A stretch of 64,000 nt of DNA from Parelaphostrongylus tenuis. Taxonomy: Eukaryota > Nematoda > Chromadorea > Rhabditida > Metastrongylidae. Of the stretch, positions 21,851 to 33,759 are shown in pieces. Location: NCBI GenBank assembly GCA_019055375.1, contig JAHQIW010001404.1, forward strand, positions 62,001 through 126,000. The letters run 5' to 3'. The notes below the pieces were generated by a model. The model saw nothing but the letters and a program-made list of their open reading frames with translations. It searched no databases and was not told the DNA's origin. The stretch's first letter is position 1; each line of letters starts with the position of its first letter. A program made the translations under genes and the position numbers.

Positions 21851-23568
21851 CTCGAAACGAAACTGCTTACTCAGCTTCTTTAATCGGTCATGACGGGCCT
21901 TTGATTACAACATTGACGGTGCTTTCGATTTGTCATTCGCGGAAATGACAAAATAGCATATGCACAGCATATCGGATGAATCTTTATAACTTTTTGGTGA
22001 TGCTAAAATTTTCTGTTCCCCATAAATTTTTGCTAACTATTGAACGAAGACTCTTTTTTTTTCGGATTTTATTTTTGATTTGAATTTTTGATCGCATAAT
22101 AAAAATCGTCATTTTAAAACACTCACCGTTTCGATGTTTGGGTTTATCAATGACTTCGGTTCAAGCAAGATCTACTATATTCGCAATTGAATAAGTGTGA
22201 ATCGAAAGTCGTATTGTATCCAGTTTTTGGAGAACCGCCATTGGAGGAAATTCAAGGTCATTTTTGATGCGATTCTATTACGTCAAGTGCGAAAGTAACC
22301 CTATGCACAAAATTCGAAAATCATTGAACAAATCGCGTAAACCAGCTTCATCAACAAAACATCACAATACCGTGAACCAAAGCCCTGAGAGTCAATCTAA
22401 CATCAGTAATGTGCCAGATCAATCAAGGGTCACCGTGTAAGGAGGCATGAGTCTTCCCGATAATGCGCGCTCGCTCTTCGAAATGAGCTTAAGTTTCTCA
22501 CCAGAGCAATCCATTTCTAGGAATTCCTGTGTAGAATCGCATGCAATTTGCAAGAACTTTAGGAACGACTCCGCTATAAGGCCAGACTAGCATCATGCAA
22601 GACGCAAAAGCGTAGGGGCAATACCAACACCACCTTTTCCACGAGCGATCTTCAAGCGTCAAGGCTCCAATAACAAGTTAGATAACAATTTCCGCATAAT
22701 TCCAAACGAAACTCTCAAAATTTTTAACCAATATCGCGAGAAATGTTTAGCTCCAAGCGCAAAAAAGCGGCATGTGACAGATACGGGAGCTGATACATTC
22801 TAAAGCAATTACACTATCAGTTAGTGACAAGGGAGGAGAGTTTGTCGTAATTTCCATCAGTTAGATATTGCAATAACGAAAAAACGTCTTGGAGACACCA
22901 CACTTTATCGCTCATCATCTGATAATGAATTCCAAAAGCAATATGGAAAAAGGTACCAAGAATGGGTAAAATTAGCAAATTCGGCTGGTTTAGAACCGTC
23001 CATTATCTCTCAACTAGAACTTAGCCCACCATCATGTTTCGTCTTATACTTACTTAATAGAATCCACGAGTTGTTATGCACTGATGATCTCTTGCCCACT
23101 AATTCATCAAATTTCAAAGTTAGACAGATCGTGAGCTGCATAGGCGGGCCAACAGATAGGACAACGTGGTTCTCAAACCTAATACTAGTTCAAGTACTCA
23201 AACACTTTCCTACCCATCTCAACAACACCCAAATGTTTCTAGACCACTGACGTAACGCTTCTCGCAACAACACGTACGTAATGGAATCTTTCGACGTGAC
23301 CGCCCTTTATACAAAAATGTCGAATGAGTCCGCAGTGCAAACCATATACGAGTTTCTAACGGAGCACAGAAGGGCCATAAACATGTATGGCTTCTCCATC
23401 CGGTAGATTACGGCTCTCTCGAAAGGTGCCTAAACTGTTCAATCTTTAGATGGTCCGGGAACTATTTTGTCCAAATCAGAGGGCTGGCATGGGACAACGA
23501 CTAGCGCCAACACTCGCTATAGCCTTTATGTCGAAAGTGGAGAGCCCAATAATCGATCTCCTGCCTTC

Positions 23569-23572
<4 letters not shown>

Positions 23573-23605
<33 letters not shown>
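23573..23605 (+). repeat. (TA)16 microsatellite on the RT YIDD codons
   Basis: The run replaces the segment that in PLE-D (6555-6570) reads AGGTATATAGATGACTG and encodes RYIDDC. Here AGGTATATA... continues as TA dinucleotides to TGACTG, giving RYIYIYIY...DC. The seed was evidently the TATATA already present in the YID codons. Confidence 0.9.
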
Positions 23606-23607
<2 letters not shown>

Positions 23608-24747
23608 CTGCTTGTCGTCTACTCAACCCAAAAGGAGATGGACAAATGCTTTGACTTGCTGAACAGTCAGTCAGAGTACATAAAGTTCACGCGTGAGAAA
23701 CCGAAAGCAATTTTTTTCCGTTTTTGAACGTTCAGGTCAACCTGTCCGAAAACATCTACAATACAAAATGGTACCGAAAATCAAGCAATAAAAACATCGT
23801 TGTTCATTACCTATCAGCTCATCCTTCACACATGAATCGCGAGCTTCTTAAGAATATGTTCCGAACAGCGGCAAATGTGTGCACAGGAAAAAACACAAAT
23901 AGAACCCCTATACCTGGCGCGAAAAATTGCCGTCTCTACTGGCTGCGATGCGGTAGGAGCTCCTCGGGTTAGACTTAGAGGAAATTCTATGCTACCAAAC
24001 ACAAGTCTGGCGACAAAAGGTTACTTTCCTCCTGCTTTTATCTCTAGCGAGATAAGCATAGACATCAAAAGCCGCCAAAAAGAGCAGGTTTGGGTAATTT
24101 GGTAGCAATAGTTGAAATAACTCCGAAGACTTTAAAGCGCCAATTAGCCCGCAATCGGCTGTATGGCCGCCTCTACGAAGCCAGTGACTGCAAAGTTTGC
24201 CCAAAGGCAGAGACGGCGACTGCATGAGATAGTGTACAATTTTCTTAGTCTCTTGCGAGGCACGCGGCAATGAGTGCATTGGCGAAACGGGTAGTCCACT
24301 ATTCCTCCGTAAAAACAGCACTAGGTTTGGTTGGGAAAGTCTGATCCAAAAATTCCACTAGGCACGCAAAAAAGTTGCATTAGTAATGTTCGGTGTCAAA
24401 TTCACGATACTCTCACAGGAATCAAAAAAATCTGCGCGTAAAGCTCTAAAAGTCTTTTGGATACGTAGCAAAAGCCCTAAATGAAACGAAAAGAGGAGTG
24501 CTCGTAATGACGCGTGACGTCGAACCATACCTCATGCTGATCCCTCCGGCCTGAATTAGGCACAGCCCTTTGGTGCAGTGGCCCTAAGCGGCTGGTCTTC
24601 AATGAATAATGAAAAACTCAAACATCAAAACGGTGAGTGTTCAAATATGAAGTTTCTACTATGCGATCAAGAATTCAATTTTAGCGTTTTCTGCTAGGGT
24701 TATGGAAGTTTTGGCTTAGTAAATTATGGATCAATATGATCTTTCTA

Positions 24748-24782
24748 GGCTCTGAAGAAGGCGACCCGCCGAAACGTTAGCC
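24748..24782 (+). ncRNA. Hammerhead ribozyme, minimal type I, core intact
   Basis: A 35-nt motif. Stem I is GGCT (24748-24751) with AGCC (24779-24782). Core box 1 is CTGAAGA (24752-24758). Stem II is GGCG/CGCC with an ACC loop. Core box 2 is GAAA (24771-24774), followed by CGTT, so stem III shrinks to A-C/G-U with no loop and cleavage would follow GTT. Such near-absent stem III hammerheads are described in the pseudo-LTRs of Penelope-like elements, where they act best as dimers. Inferred role: processing of tandem or read-through element RNA. An unpaired A lies between box 1 and stem II. Confidence 0.8.
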
Positions 24783-25439
24783 ACCTCGATTATTGTAATT
24801 AATCACGCTGCATTACTAACTGCATTGCTGTGTACTTTGCTGATATTCTATGAATAATATCAATAACACCTCGGAACGGCCAAGCAGAAGTAAATGCTTG
24901 TTTATTTTTGATAACCAGGGACGTAAATGAACAAGCCAATAAATATCTGGGTATCGTCGTTCTACTGATCACTTTGCGCTCTAGAATTAAGCCTCCAAGC
25001 GTAGAGAACATAAAGTGTTCTTCCCCCTTGTAGTAGAATATTTCTAAAGTACGTTATGTGTTGAATAACATCCTTTTCGTTCCGAGTTTTTTCGAGATAT
25101 TGCTCAAAAGAATGTAATATCATAGCATTTTTTTATATAACCAGATAAATTAGAACAAATAACGTTTGACATACGTGCTTTAGTATATTTTGGCATGGAA
25201 AATCACTGTGTTATTTCACCTTCTTTGTTCTAATGATGCCGTTAAGAATCTTCCTTACACCTGATCTTGTCAATTTTCTTTTCATCACGGCAACGAAGGA
25301 TTAAGTCGATTGCTTACGGTAATTTTCTTTCTTGCGATGATTAAAAGGAAATGTCGTTCGAATAAATCATCGACATCGATTTGTTATTATTGGGCTGTAC
25401 CACTATATTTTCGAATTTCGACACTTTTGTTTGATCATT

Positions 25440-27310
25440 TGTTATTTTCCAAAGAAAGCAACAGATGAACAATGAAATAAAGTCACCATAATCATCAATG
25501 TTATGCTACTATTTGCTAAGCAAAGATTCGTTGAATTTCTCACAAGAAGAATGAGGCTAGTTATCAAAAAAGTCAGCGAGATCTGTTTTGAGCTAGTTGC
25601 AGTCTTTGAATTTTCTCGCACGTTGCTTCAGGGCTCCAAGAGATGACAATCCGATTGAACATTATAGGGGCTATAAGTGAATGTGCCCGTGGTCCACACC
25701 AGTTCCTCTAAAATGTAGCGAACTGACTATGCAATGCGGGGTCGGGTGTTTTTTGGAGAAGGGTAACACCAGTCGTTCCGAGCGCTTCTCTCGCACTTCC
25801 GCGGCCAACTTCTGCAACTGGTCCCCGCAGACATCGGAACTGAATGTCTGCTTGTCGTTCATTAGCTGCCACCACAGCATGTAGTGTCATTCACATAAAA
25901 AGAGTGCATATTTCCCGAGGTGGTACTTGAGCTTTTTAACCTGATGAGTTTTTGCAACGAGGCAGCCGGTAGTCGTGATGCGTGTGGTGTAGGTTCAGCA
26001 ATCTTGCTGATTTGATCTGCTGCCAACTCGTGTCTCGCAACGGACAAGAGCGCAAAGTTCAAATTTTTTATATGGGTTATATCAAGCAACCTATAATATA
26101 CATGTATCACTATGATAAGAATACAATAAACCTATATAAATGATTGCGATATATCGTTATGTAAACATATGCCTGTGCCAGTGTGAGTGACCCATTGATG
26201 AGAAGTATAGACATCTGACGACCCTGTGAATGTTGTCGTAAGCGACAGTGTTACGGTAAGTGGTGTTATTGTAGCTGACGGTGTTATTGCAAGTACGATG
26301 TTATTGTAAGTAACGATATTATTGTAACTAACGATGTTTTTGTTACTGAATGTGTTATTGTAACTGACGGAATATGACTAGGCGGCAGAGTCCGTTTGCG
26401 TTGTTATGCTCGTTCCGGAATAACGAACCAACGGTGGAATTCAGTGGGTGAATACATGTGTGTTAGCAGTATGGCCACTACTGATTATATATGGGCAGGA
26501 TCCCTTGACCGAGATGGTGGGCCGAGCATAGTCTAAGTGAGTTTACTCCGCCACGGAAGCGCTATGTTCCGCTCACAATTCTATTGAGTTCACTTAACAA
26601 TTATATGAACACAACCTTATGATAGAATTTCGGTACACGAAAACGAGATTGTGTGGAGAGAGCAATAATGGGTCGATTATGATTTGAGGTGAGGTAGTCC
26701 GGATGAAGTCACATGACCGTTCGGATGATGCCCCATGATCGAACTGACTGTTGAGCTGGATGCCGCCCTTGCCACTTGGACCATCTTCTGCCTAAGGCCC
26801 TTGAACCACTGTGATACCACTTGCTCTCCAAGGTCATGGACCGTCTGTGTTGTCTACATTATGATGTATTTTCCGAAAAGACAGTAAAAATCCCTTGGGA
26901 TGTTTGCTATAGTGTCTGTTGTTCCGTAGAGACACAAAGCGAATATCCAGTGATGATTGACTTCAGAAAGTCTTGCCTGTGCAGTCGAAGTGAAAGACTT
27001 CCGCAGATGCTCACGTGTGCATAGCGGTTGTGATAGCACAGTGCGTGAGATTTTCCTAAAGGAACCACTTTGCGATAGTCATTTTATTAGATAGTGATGA
27101 TGCTGCGGCCGTGACTAAGTGTCTGTCCATCTACTAGAACACTGTCTAAAGCGCCCCAGCTTTCGAAACACCTGATTTGGAAGGTCATCCCCATATTCTA
27201 CAATATTCGTTGAGTTGATGTGGCCCAGCTTGACCCGGGATACTTCAAGGAAACGGGGGCAGTTTAAACTGAATTAGATGCTCTTTCGTGATAATAAATC
27301 CTGGAAAGTG
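25440..27310 (-). pseudogene. Mariner transposase in block II, split by an insertion
   Basis: N-terminal part 27290-27140: KLGHINSTNIVEYGDDLPNQ then VFRKLGRFRQC, matching the mariner first helix-turn-helix (xLGHxAxxAxxNIxxxYGxxxxxxxTxxxWFxRFRxGD). Middle part about 27040-26870: a VTICESL-like reading before the first catalytic Asp region. C-terminal part 25890-25440: DKQTFSSDVCGDQLQ, REKRSERL and LKTDLADFF. About 1 kb of LTR-like DNA (25890-26850) separates middle and end. Stops and shifts throughout. Catalytic residues cannot all be located. Confidence 0.75.
25890..26850 (-). mobile_element. LTR-like insertion with minisatellite, block II copy
   Basis: Reverse-complement copy of 1-600 and 36390-37310. 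The 18-bp minisatellite lies at about 26220-26370. It interrupts the mariner transposase at the same place as in block III, so the insertion predates the block duplication. Flanking target duplications were not resolved by eye. Confidence 0.45.
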
Positions 27311-27930
27311 TAAAAGTCAATCAAAGCTAGTGTTAATAGATAGCTGGTCTTATACAATGGTTCAAATTCGCTGAGCCAGTACACTATCGTTTTGTGTGCT
27401 TAGAGGGGATATTGTGGAGAAACTGTTCGATGTTCACTAAATCAATCAAAACGACGCGAACTGATAAAATGCGGAACTGCTTCAACACGGAACTATTAAA
27501 ACACGGAAATTGTTCAGCTATCACTAGCGTTAATAAAAAAAACTCACAAGCGAATCTATGACTTTATAGCGCTCTTTAAATATTTCACTCGCTAAACGGA
27601 ATATTTTCCAAAGATGCTGAGTACTATGCAAAACTTTCGACATTCAAAGGGAGTTGTTGCCGCGTTCTAGCCATGACGGAGAATCGTGTTATCATTACGC
27701 CGCAGAGACCACCGTCCTGCTACCACTTTTTTTTTACGAAGGCGTGTCAGCTATTAGCAAGCAGCTAACGGCTTTGGTCTAGCAAACACGTGTGGGCATT
27801 GAACCTAGTCAGCCGAGAACTATTGAATAACATCTGGCTGCTGACATCTGCGTTCGCTCACCATTCTTAAATATGTAGCTATAACATCTATGAGAGCTAA
27901 TAATAAGGAACTGCTGTTGAACTATAACAG

Positions 27931-27935
27931 GTATA

Positions 27936-27972
<37 letters not shown>

Positions 27973-28016
27973 GCACATAAAATGTAATATGCATACATAT
28001 TCATGTACGTATATAT

Positions 28017-28049
<33 letters not shown>

Positions 28050-28093
28050 ATAAATATGTATATATACATATATATAAATATATATATATATAG
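27931..28093. repeat. TA/TATG-rich microsatellite
   Basis: Alternating TA runs with interspersed TGTA and CATA units. The homologous site in block III (34315-34440) carries a shorter, more uniform TA run after TATC units. Short frames here are all Tyr/Ile repeats and not genes. Confidence 0.9.
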
Positions 28094-28099
28094 ATGAGC

Positions 28100-29399
28100 A
28101 GAGATATAGTATCCAGTAGTCTCAGAACAATTGAGTTGAACGCCAACTTGCGCTTGCCAGACTAAACTCCTTAGCGATTGGTTGCTGACAACAGAGATAC
28201 TTTATACTGGAAAAAGAGCGGTAGCAAAGATTTAAATTGTGTTGGTATAGTGATAGCACTCAGATTCGGTATAGGCAAAACGCGGACACAGGTCCCGCGG
28301 GGTCGGACGTTCTACATATCACTCAGTATCCTTGGATATATAGTACAACATCACAAAACCAACATAAGAGCGGTGCACTAAAGATTATTGGCGCACTAAA
28401 TAGAGTTCGTAATTCTCCAAGACAAGACCGACTATCGACTAACCTCGACATAGTGAGAATACATCAGTAGTTTTTTGCCGTGTCACCGACAAGTCAGTAA
28501 GACCATCATCGATTTTCTGAATAGTGGCAGTGTTGCACTACGGCGTCAGTTTGCCGTTCAGCACGCGATATATATGAACCTCAATGGCTACGTTCAAGAG
28601 TATACCCTCCCAGAGCTGGAGGGTGCTAATGATTGGCTATCCACACAGTACGAAATAGCCGCCTATACCTAGCACTAGACCGTAATGTTCCGAGTCGAAT
28701 AATTCCATATCCTGAAATAAATGAAATTTTTGTTTTACATACTTCGTCGGTTAAACCTTCAACGAGAACTGCATACTCAGACTAATCGATTCTTGATTCG
28801 AACGCTCTTTCGATTAGGAATGAACAATTAAAAATTCGATCTCTCATTTGCTGGAAAGGAATCGTTCACACGAGTGCTTGTAACCATTCGAGAACTGAGA
28901 CTTGAGACTACAACTGCTCGTCGCCAGTTGTGATAACACCTCTTTATAACGCTGTAACATTCAAGATAAAATCATGTTTCATAATACCACGTGCTTTTTC
29001 GTCTTATCTTTCTTGTATTTCGCTGGACAAAACTCCTTAGAGTGCCAGTACTCAAACTATGCACAAGCTTCAAAGAAGTCAAAAATGTGTTTGCTATTCA
29101 GGCATTGAGTTTGGAGGGGAAAAATACCACCCTCGTGTAAGTCTTTAGTTGAAGAAAAGGACAGAAAGTAAGATGTCCGAACATATTTCTTCACTCATAC
29201 CGAAAATTAGAAAGAGTCAGACTTTTGACCACTTTCATCTGCAACGTCATATGAGCTGGAGTCATAAATAAAGCTGTTAGTAATTGATTCACCAAGATAT
29301 CATAGCAAGCCGGTTTTCATACAGACGGGTGTTTGCTAGTTCGATCACGTGGCTCGCGTTTGTCACGCTTTTTATTACTTGAGTTCAACAGCATATGCT
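28100..29399. other. AT-rich block flank, no gene
   Basis: 28480-28680 holds a 65-codon frame (MPCHRQVSKTIIDFLNS start) with no family match I can name. The homologous position in block III is occupied by a PLE pseudo-LTR remnant (33760-33960). 28850-29400 is the reverse complement of 33020-33580. Confidence 0.5.
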
Positions 29400-29805
29400 T
29401 GGTTTGCCCCGCAATGTTACCTATGCGCTCCAAGCGTGGATTGAACTTCAGAGCTTGACAGCGACAAACGCTGTTCGATTTAGTGTTGCCAGACATTTCC
29501 TTTAGCTAGTCACTTTTCCATCTTATTTTTCATTTTTATTCATTCACAGCTACTCTTTCCAATTAACAATCCATATTTTTCATCTAGCTATTTATTCCGA
29601 GCATTTTATTGTTTTCATACTTGTAATCCTTCTCAAAAAATTTCTTTATGGCCAGTAGACAGCGATGGGAGCATTTTCTCGATCTAACGGGTTGAGGACC
29701 TGTCAAAAAATTGATGAGAGAAATTCATTTGTGCACAAATTCCACTAAAATGACGGACAAATTAATAGTCGAAGTAGTCTCCATCCACATAAAGATAACT
29801 GTCGG

Positions 29806-29980
29806 TCAATCGGTCTCCTTCCTAACGGTATGTCTTGAACCAACGCTAAGCTGTGCGAACATCGCAAACTTCGCCACCACACGTCCTGCAGATTTCTTGA
29901 TGAGCCACAAAAGTGCTAAAACCAAATTCATAGTGAAAGTGAAAGCAGCAGGACAAATTTCTTGCTTAGACAATTCCATT
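29806..29980 (-). pseudogene. Possible exon 5 of the secreted-protein gene (locus a)
   Basis: Minus strand after an acceptor-like CCTTCAG at 29981: AFTFTMNLVLALLWLIKK then SAGRVVAKFAMFAQL and SVGSRH, ending in a stop. Related nematode proteins, as I recall them, end with a segment of the type NIIMANW...VVNRxxRMLASGxFxSHF, and the spacing and several positions agree. The reading phase does not join cleanly to the exon-4 donor at 30567, and the plus strand is also open over this stretch (29711-30070, 119 codons). Tentative. Confidence 0.35.
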
Positions 29981-30567
29981 CTGAAGGCTAAGGACACAAA
30001 TGTTGTTCCGATCGATGCACAAAAAACGAGTTTCCTGATGAGCTCAAAATCGCACAAAATCAATGTGTGAAATCCGCTATTTCAGGTAAGGCAAGAATAT
30101 TGTTTCTACTCGTATAGTAAAAGTAAAGACATACCTTTGTTCCAGTTAGCCGTCAAAGAAAACACTAAATCGGAAATCATCTCAATGAGCAAAAGCAGTT
30201 TATTGCTTTACTCTGACTAGTCAATATCCATGCAATTCACTGCTTTATTAGTGGTGTAATATTACATCAATTAACAGTTGGAAAGAATCATTTGCTTCGA
30301 AAAATCACGACTATCTTTCGCCGACAGTCACGGTTGCTGAGAAGAAGTGTCGTTCAAGTGGGCCGTATGCCAACATTTGAACTGCTCTGTCCACTACACT
30401 CTGCCACATAGCTGTCGGCCAATTCGCCATAATGATGTTTGTAGTCTACATAGGTTTCTCCTCTCTATAGCATACAAATTTGTACGAAAAAAGTATTTTC
30501 GAACCGTGATTTCTCCTGTGATTCTTCTTTGTCTTCTATCAGTAGGACCTAATGTCGTGGCATTTAC

Positions 30568-32073
30568 CCCACACGGAGTTTTGTCGTATACAGGGATGCA
30601 ATCTCCCGTAAACGTGTTGCCGATAATGACGCAATAGAGCACGTTGTACATGGCTGCAAAGACATTGAGTCTGTAGAGAATTTCTGTCATTTCCGTAAAA
30701 CTGGATTAGTTGGAATTGTTGTTCTATACTGACTTCATCTACTCCTTGAGAGCCTTCTCAAAGATCACCTAATTTTCCGATTGCTGTACCTTTCTCAGGA
30801 TAAGTTATGACAAAAACTCTCTTTAAAATATCATTGATCGTGTAGTTTCCGTTTTTAGCGATATTATAGATGACCAATGATGCAGAGTGATGCACAGAAC
30901 TTTCGCGTCAATCGGGACTCGAACCTGCTAACACCCTATGCGGGACGACTGCCCTAACCCGTTTCACTATCGACTCCTAATTTGCCACCACTCTGTGCTA
31001 CAATCTATCCATCTGTGAACAACCAGCCGTCAACGGTTTGGCCTGAGTAGTCGAAATTGGAAATGAACCCAATTATGTTGACAGATATTGGATATTAATA
31101 ATGTGCTATGATATATTTCTCATATTGCAGAACCTGCTATAGTGACTTCCTAGGTTGTGTTTGCTCTTTTCATTTGAAATTTGAAAAATAACTCTTAAAT
31201 GCCAATCTGTTTTGATTTTCATTGCAATTCTGCGTGAAATACTTCAATTGGCTCTACAATAAACAAAACTCACTATTGGTATCTTCCGGAGTAACAGCAT
31301 TCTTACAAAAAAAAAGGCTCGTAATTGACCGTAACAGTAAGCTGACTCAGAATAAAGTAGGTCACAGAATCAGGTAGAAAAGAGCTACGACCTAGATGTT
31401 CGACAGTTTGGGTGACCTAAAGGGCAAATTTTTTGCTACTTGGCAAAGTTTATTTGAGAGCACTTTCGATGATATTATGTGAAGCGAAACAATTCACAGA
31501 ACCACTAGGAGGCTGGAGTATTCTGAAAAAAAGCACCCCACCTAATTCGGAATTGGTCTGGATATTTTAGAAATTGAAAGTTTCAAACTCACTGCATGCT
31601 TAACTACACGTTCAACAAACAACCGAACTTGCTCCTTGCTAGTTGACATGCTGGGAAACCGAAAAGCAACATTGCTGTCGTTAGTGTAAACCATAGCAAT
31701 AGGCACAGTTACGAAGTCCGTGATATTGAACTTCCTAGTGCTCACTGCAGCGAAATTCGTAATTTCTGCAGCGAGTAGTCAAAAACTAAATCTTTATGTC
31801 GAAACTTTGTACTGAACATTATTTTCAAAACAGAACCCTTTTATCGAAAAAACTCTAGAATTACTATTGTCGAATATTGATGAGAAATCAGAAACACAAG
31901 ATCTTATTGAAACGTTCATAACTTTTTTTCAGAGTGGGATTATCGTTAGTATCATAGCATTCTTTTACAGTTTGCTCATTACCTAGGCCTCCAGGCAACA
32001 CTCCACATCCAGACACTGTCAAGATTGTGGCCAGCAGCAAACTTATAATGGCATCGGTCGAGGGTCTCGCCAT
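30568..32073 (-). pseudogene. Nematode secreted-protein family, locus a (exons 1-4)
   Basis: Exon 1 (32073-31983): MARPSTD, a hydrophobic signal peptide (AIISLLLATILTVSG), then CGVLPGG; donor GTAATG. Exon 2 (31744-31593, 152 nt): STRKFNITDFVTVPIAMVYT then NVAFRFPSMSTS and FVERVVKH; donor GTGAGT. Exon 3 (31416-31274): GRSSFLPDSVTYFILSQLTV then VNYEP; donor GTGAGT. Exon 4 (30653-30568): YCVIIGNTFTGDC; acceptor CTTTGCAG. Phases agree (1, 0, 1). Defects: exon 3 lacks about 9 nt and its old acceptor reads CAAA, and a T9 run shifts the frame after YEP. A SINE sits in intron 3. I recognise the family as recurrent in nematodes but know no function. The signal peptide implies secretion. Confidence 0.7.
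30895..31045 (-). mobile_element. tRNA-derived SINE
   Basis: The minus strand has an A-box-like TAGTGAAACGG (30959-30969) and a perfect B box GGTTCGAGTCC (30915-30925) spaced as in a tRNA. They are flanked by the family-specific head (CAAACCGTTGACGG) and tail (GACGCGAAAGTTCTGTGCAT). No acceptor-stem pairing is retained, so it is not a tRNA gene. It lies in intron 3 of locus a. Confidence 0.75.
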
Positions 32074-32454
32074 TCCTGTGAGGATCTTGATTCTTGCTGA
32101 AATCTGAAAAAACATCGTAAACATGGACGAGCATGAATTTTTCCTATTTTCGCATTAGATCTTTAGGGTTCCGAATCCGTTTGATGGAAAGTGAAATTTT
32201 TCGGAGGAAGTTTTGCGACAGATTCTACTGTCATAATGCACAAGATGATCGATTAGCGAAGTCAATTGCAAATATAATTTCTAATAAAATGGTGTAGTTG
32301 AATGATATCAGTTGAAGAGAAAAAGTTAAAAGAAAAAAGTGAAACGAATGCACCAGTTTTCAGGAGGCACGTCTTCAATTTGAATCTCTCTATCGCGCGA
32401 TGCAGCAACACAAAATCAACTTTCCCAACAATAAAAAGTACGCAGTCGAGGAAG

Positions 32455-32914
32455 TGCCTACGTTAAAAACGTTTTTTTGAGAATTGTGTGAACAATATCG
32501 ATTGATGGGAACGAAGCACACAAAATAAAGTACTTTTACAGAATCAGGAAGAAGAAAGCTTCGATCTTGGTGTTCGTGAGTATCAAAAAACTAAATAGGG
32601 TTTTTTTTAGTTGGTAGTAATTATCTAGAAGTGCTTTCACTCAAATCATATTCAGCGATGTAGTCCCATATAAGCACCAAAAGACTGAAGACGTCTTATA
32701 ATTTTGCAGCTCCCGTAATTTAGGACTGATTCGAAGAAGTCAAAATTTCAGAACCTAACCTCACTACACGCTTTACAAGACATTCTACACGACACAGCTT
32801 GCCCTTTTCCTAGCTGATATGACGGGAAGCCGAAAAGCAACATCGGATTCGTTAGTGTAAATTATGGCAAGAGACACAGTGTGAAGGTGGTGACATTAAA
32901 CTTCATAGTTTTCA
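32455..32914 (-). pseudogene. Nematode secreted-protein family, locus b (exons 2-3 only)
   Basis: The exon 2 equivalent (32914-32765, 150 nt) reads MKFNVTTFT, then in a shifted frame SLAIIYTNESDVAFRLPVIS. Its acceptor is CAA instead of CAG. The exon 3 equivalent (32590 to about 32460) reads FDTHEHQDRSFLLPDSVK. It sits just upstream of locus a on the same strand, as a tandem paralogue. Exon 1 is absent: the inverted-repeat arm starts at about 33020. Two missing nucleotides in exon 2 and a stop make it a pseudogene. It is closest to locus e (60501-61697). Confidence 0.65.
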
Positions 32915-33759
32915 TTGCAAGGAATAATTCCAAAGTGAATCCCTATATTGAATTATATCAACAAGTTTAAAATTTAGAAATGTTGTGTGCTATTGAAAGG
33001 TTAGAATACGTCATTACTGTTTAACACCAAGTTAATGAAAAGCGTGACCAACGCGAGCCACGTGATCGAACTAGCAGACACCTGTCTGTTTGAAAAACCG
33101 ACTTGCTCTGATATCTTGGTGATATCAAGTACTAATAGTTTTATTTATGATTTAGCTCATATCACGTTGTAACTGAAGGTGGTCATAAGTCTGACTCTTC
33201 CTATTTTCGGTATGAGTGAGGAAATATCTTCGAACATCTTACTGTTTGTCCTCTTCTCTAACTAAAGGCTTGCACGAGGTTGGTATTTCTCCCTTCCAAA
33301 CTCAGTGCCTAAAAAGCAAACACATTTTTGACTTCTTTGAAGCTTGTGCTATGGTTTGAGTACTGGCATTCTAAGAAGTTTTGTTCAGCGAAATACAAGC
33401 GAGATAAGAGGAAAAAGCACGTGTGTGTTATGAAACATGATTTTATTCTGAATGTTACAGCAGTTATGAAGAGGTGTTATGAAAACTGACTACGAGCGGT
33501 TGTAGTCTCAAGTCTAAGTTTTTGAATGGTTACAGAAACTCATATGAAAAATTCTTTTCCAGCGAATGAGATAAATTTTTTAGTTGTTCACTCCTAATCA
33601 GAAAGAACGTGGTATTTTATTCGAGTCAAAAATCGATTCGTCTGAGTATGCCATTCTCGTTAAAGGTTTAATAGACTAAGTGTGTAAAACAAAGATTGCA
33701 CTTATTTCAGATGGTGAGAATATTCGACTCGAAACATTACGAGTTCTGCCTGGGTTTTG

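Larger units (their letters stand above)
22081..24840 (+). mobile_element. Penelope-like element PLE-B, full layout, decayed
   Basis: The 5' terminal sequence (22081-22147) is the reverse complement of the 3' internal terminus (24612-24679). In order: an N-terminal region (22190-22440, SNISNVPDQSRVTV-like), the RT N-part (22800-23250, SDKGGEFVVIS-like and GGPTDRTTWFSNLIL), the RT palm (23281-23605, ESFDVTALYTKMSNES then GLAWDN-type frameshifted sequence and FMSKVESPIIDL), a thumb (23720-23960, NMFRTAANV), and a GIY-YIG remnant (24080-24340, with GRDGD- and GETG-like pieces in different frames). The pseudo-LTR has an intact hammerhead at 24748-24782. Multiple frameshifts abolish the protein. 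Confidence 0.88.
21571..29400 (-). repeat. Composite repeat block II (inverted)
   Basis: 21571-26548 is the reverse complement of block I (with about 1.5 kb of block I, 4703-6185, absent), and 26549-29400 is the reverse complement of 33020-36652. It is the only copy here that spans the whole unit: PLE, LTR-like insertion, mariner, TA satellite and AT-rich flank. Differences are spread throughout and include indels, so this is an old duplication and not an allelic artefact. Confidence 0.85.

Noticed and set aside
27890..28146. Tyr/Ile repeat frames on both strands
   Set aside because: Pure TA microsatellite translated in several frames.
30895..31045. tRNA gene
   Set aside because: A and B boxes are present, but no cloverleaf pairing of acceptor or anticodon stems; shared non-tRNA flanks mark a SINE.
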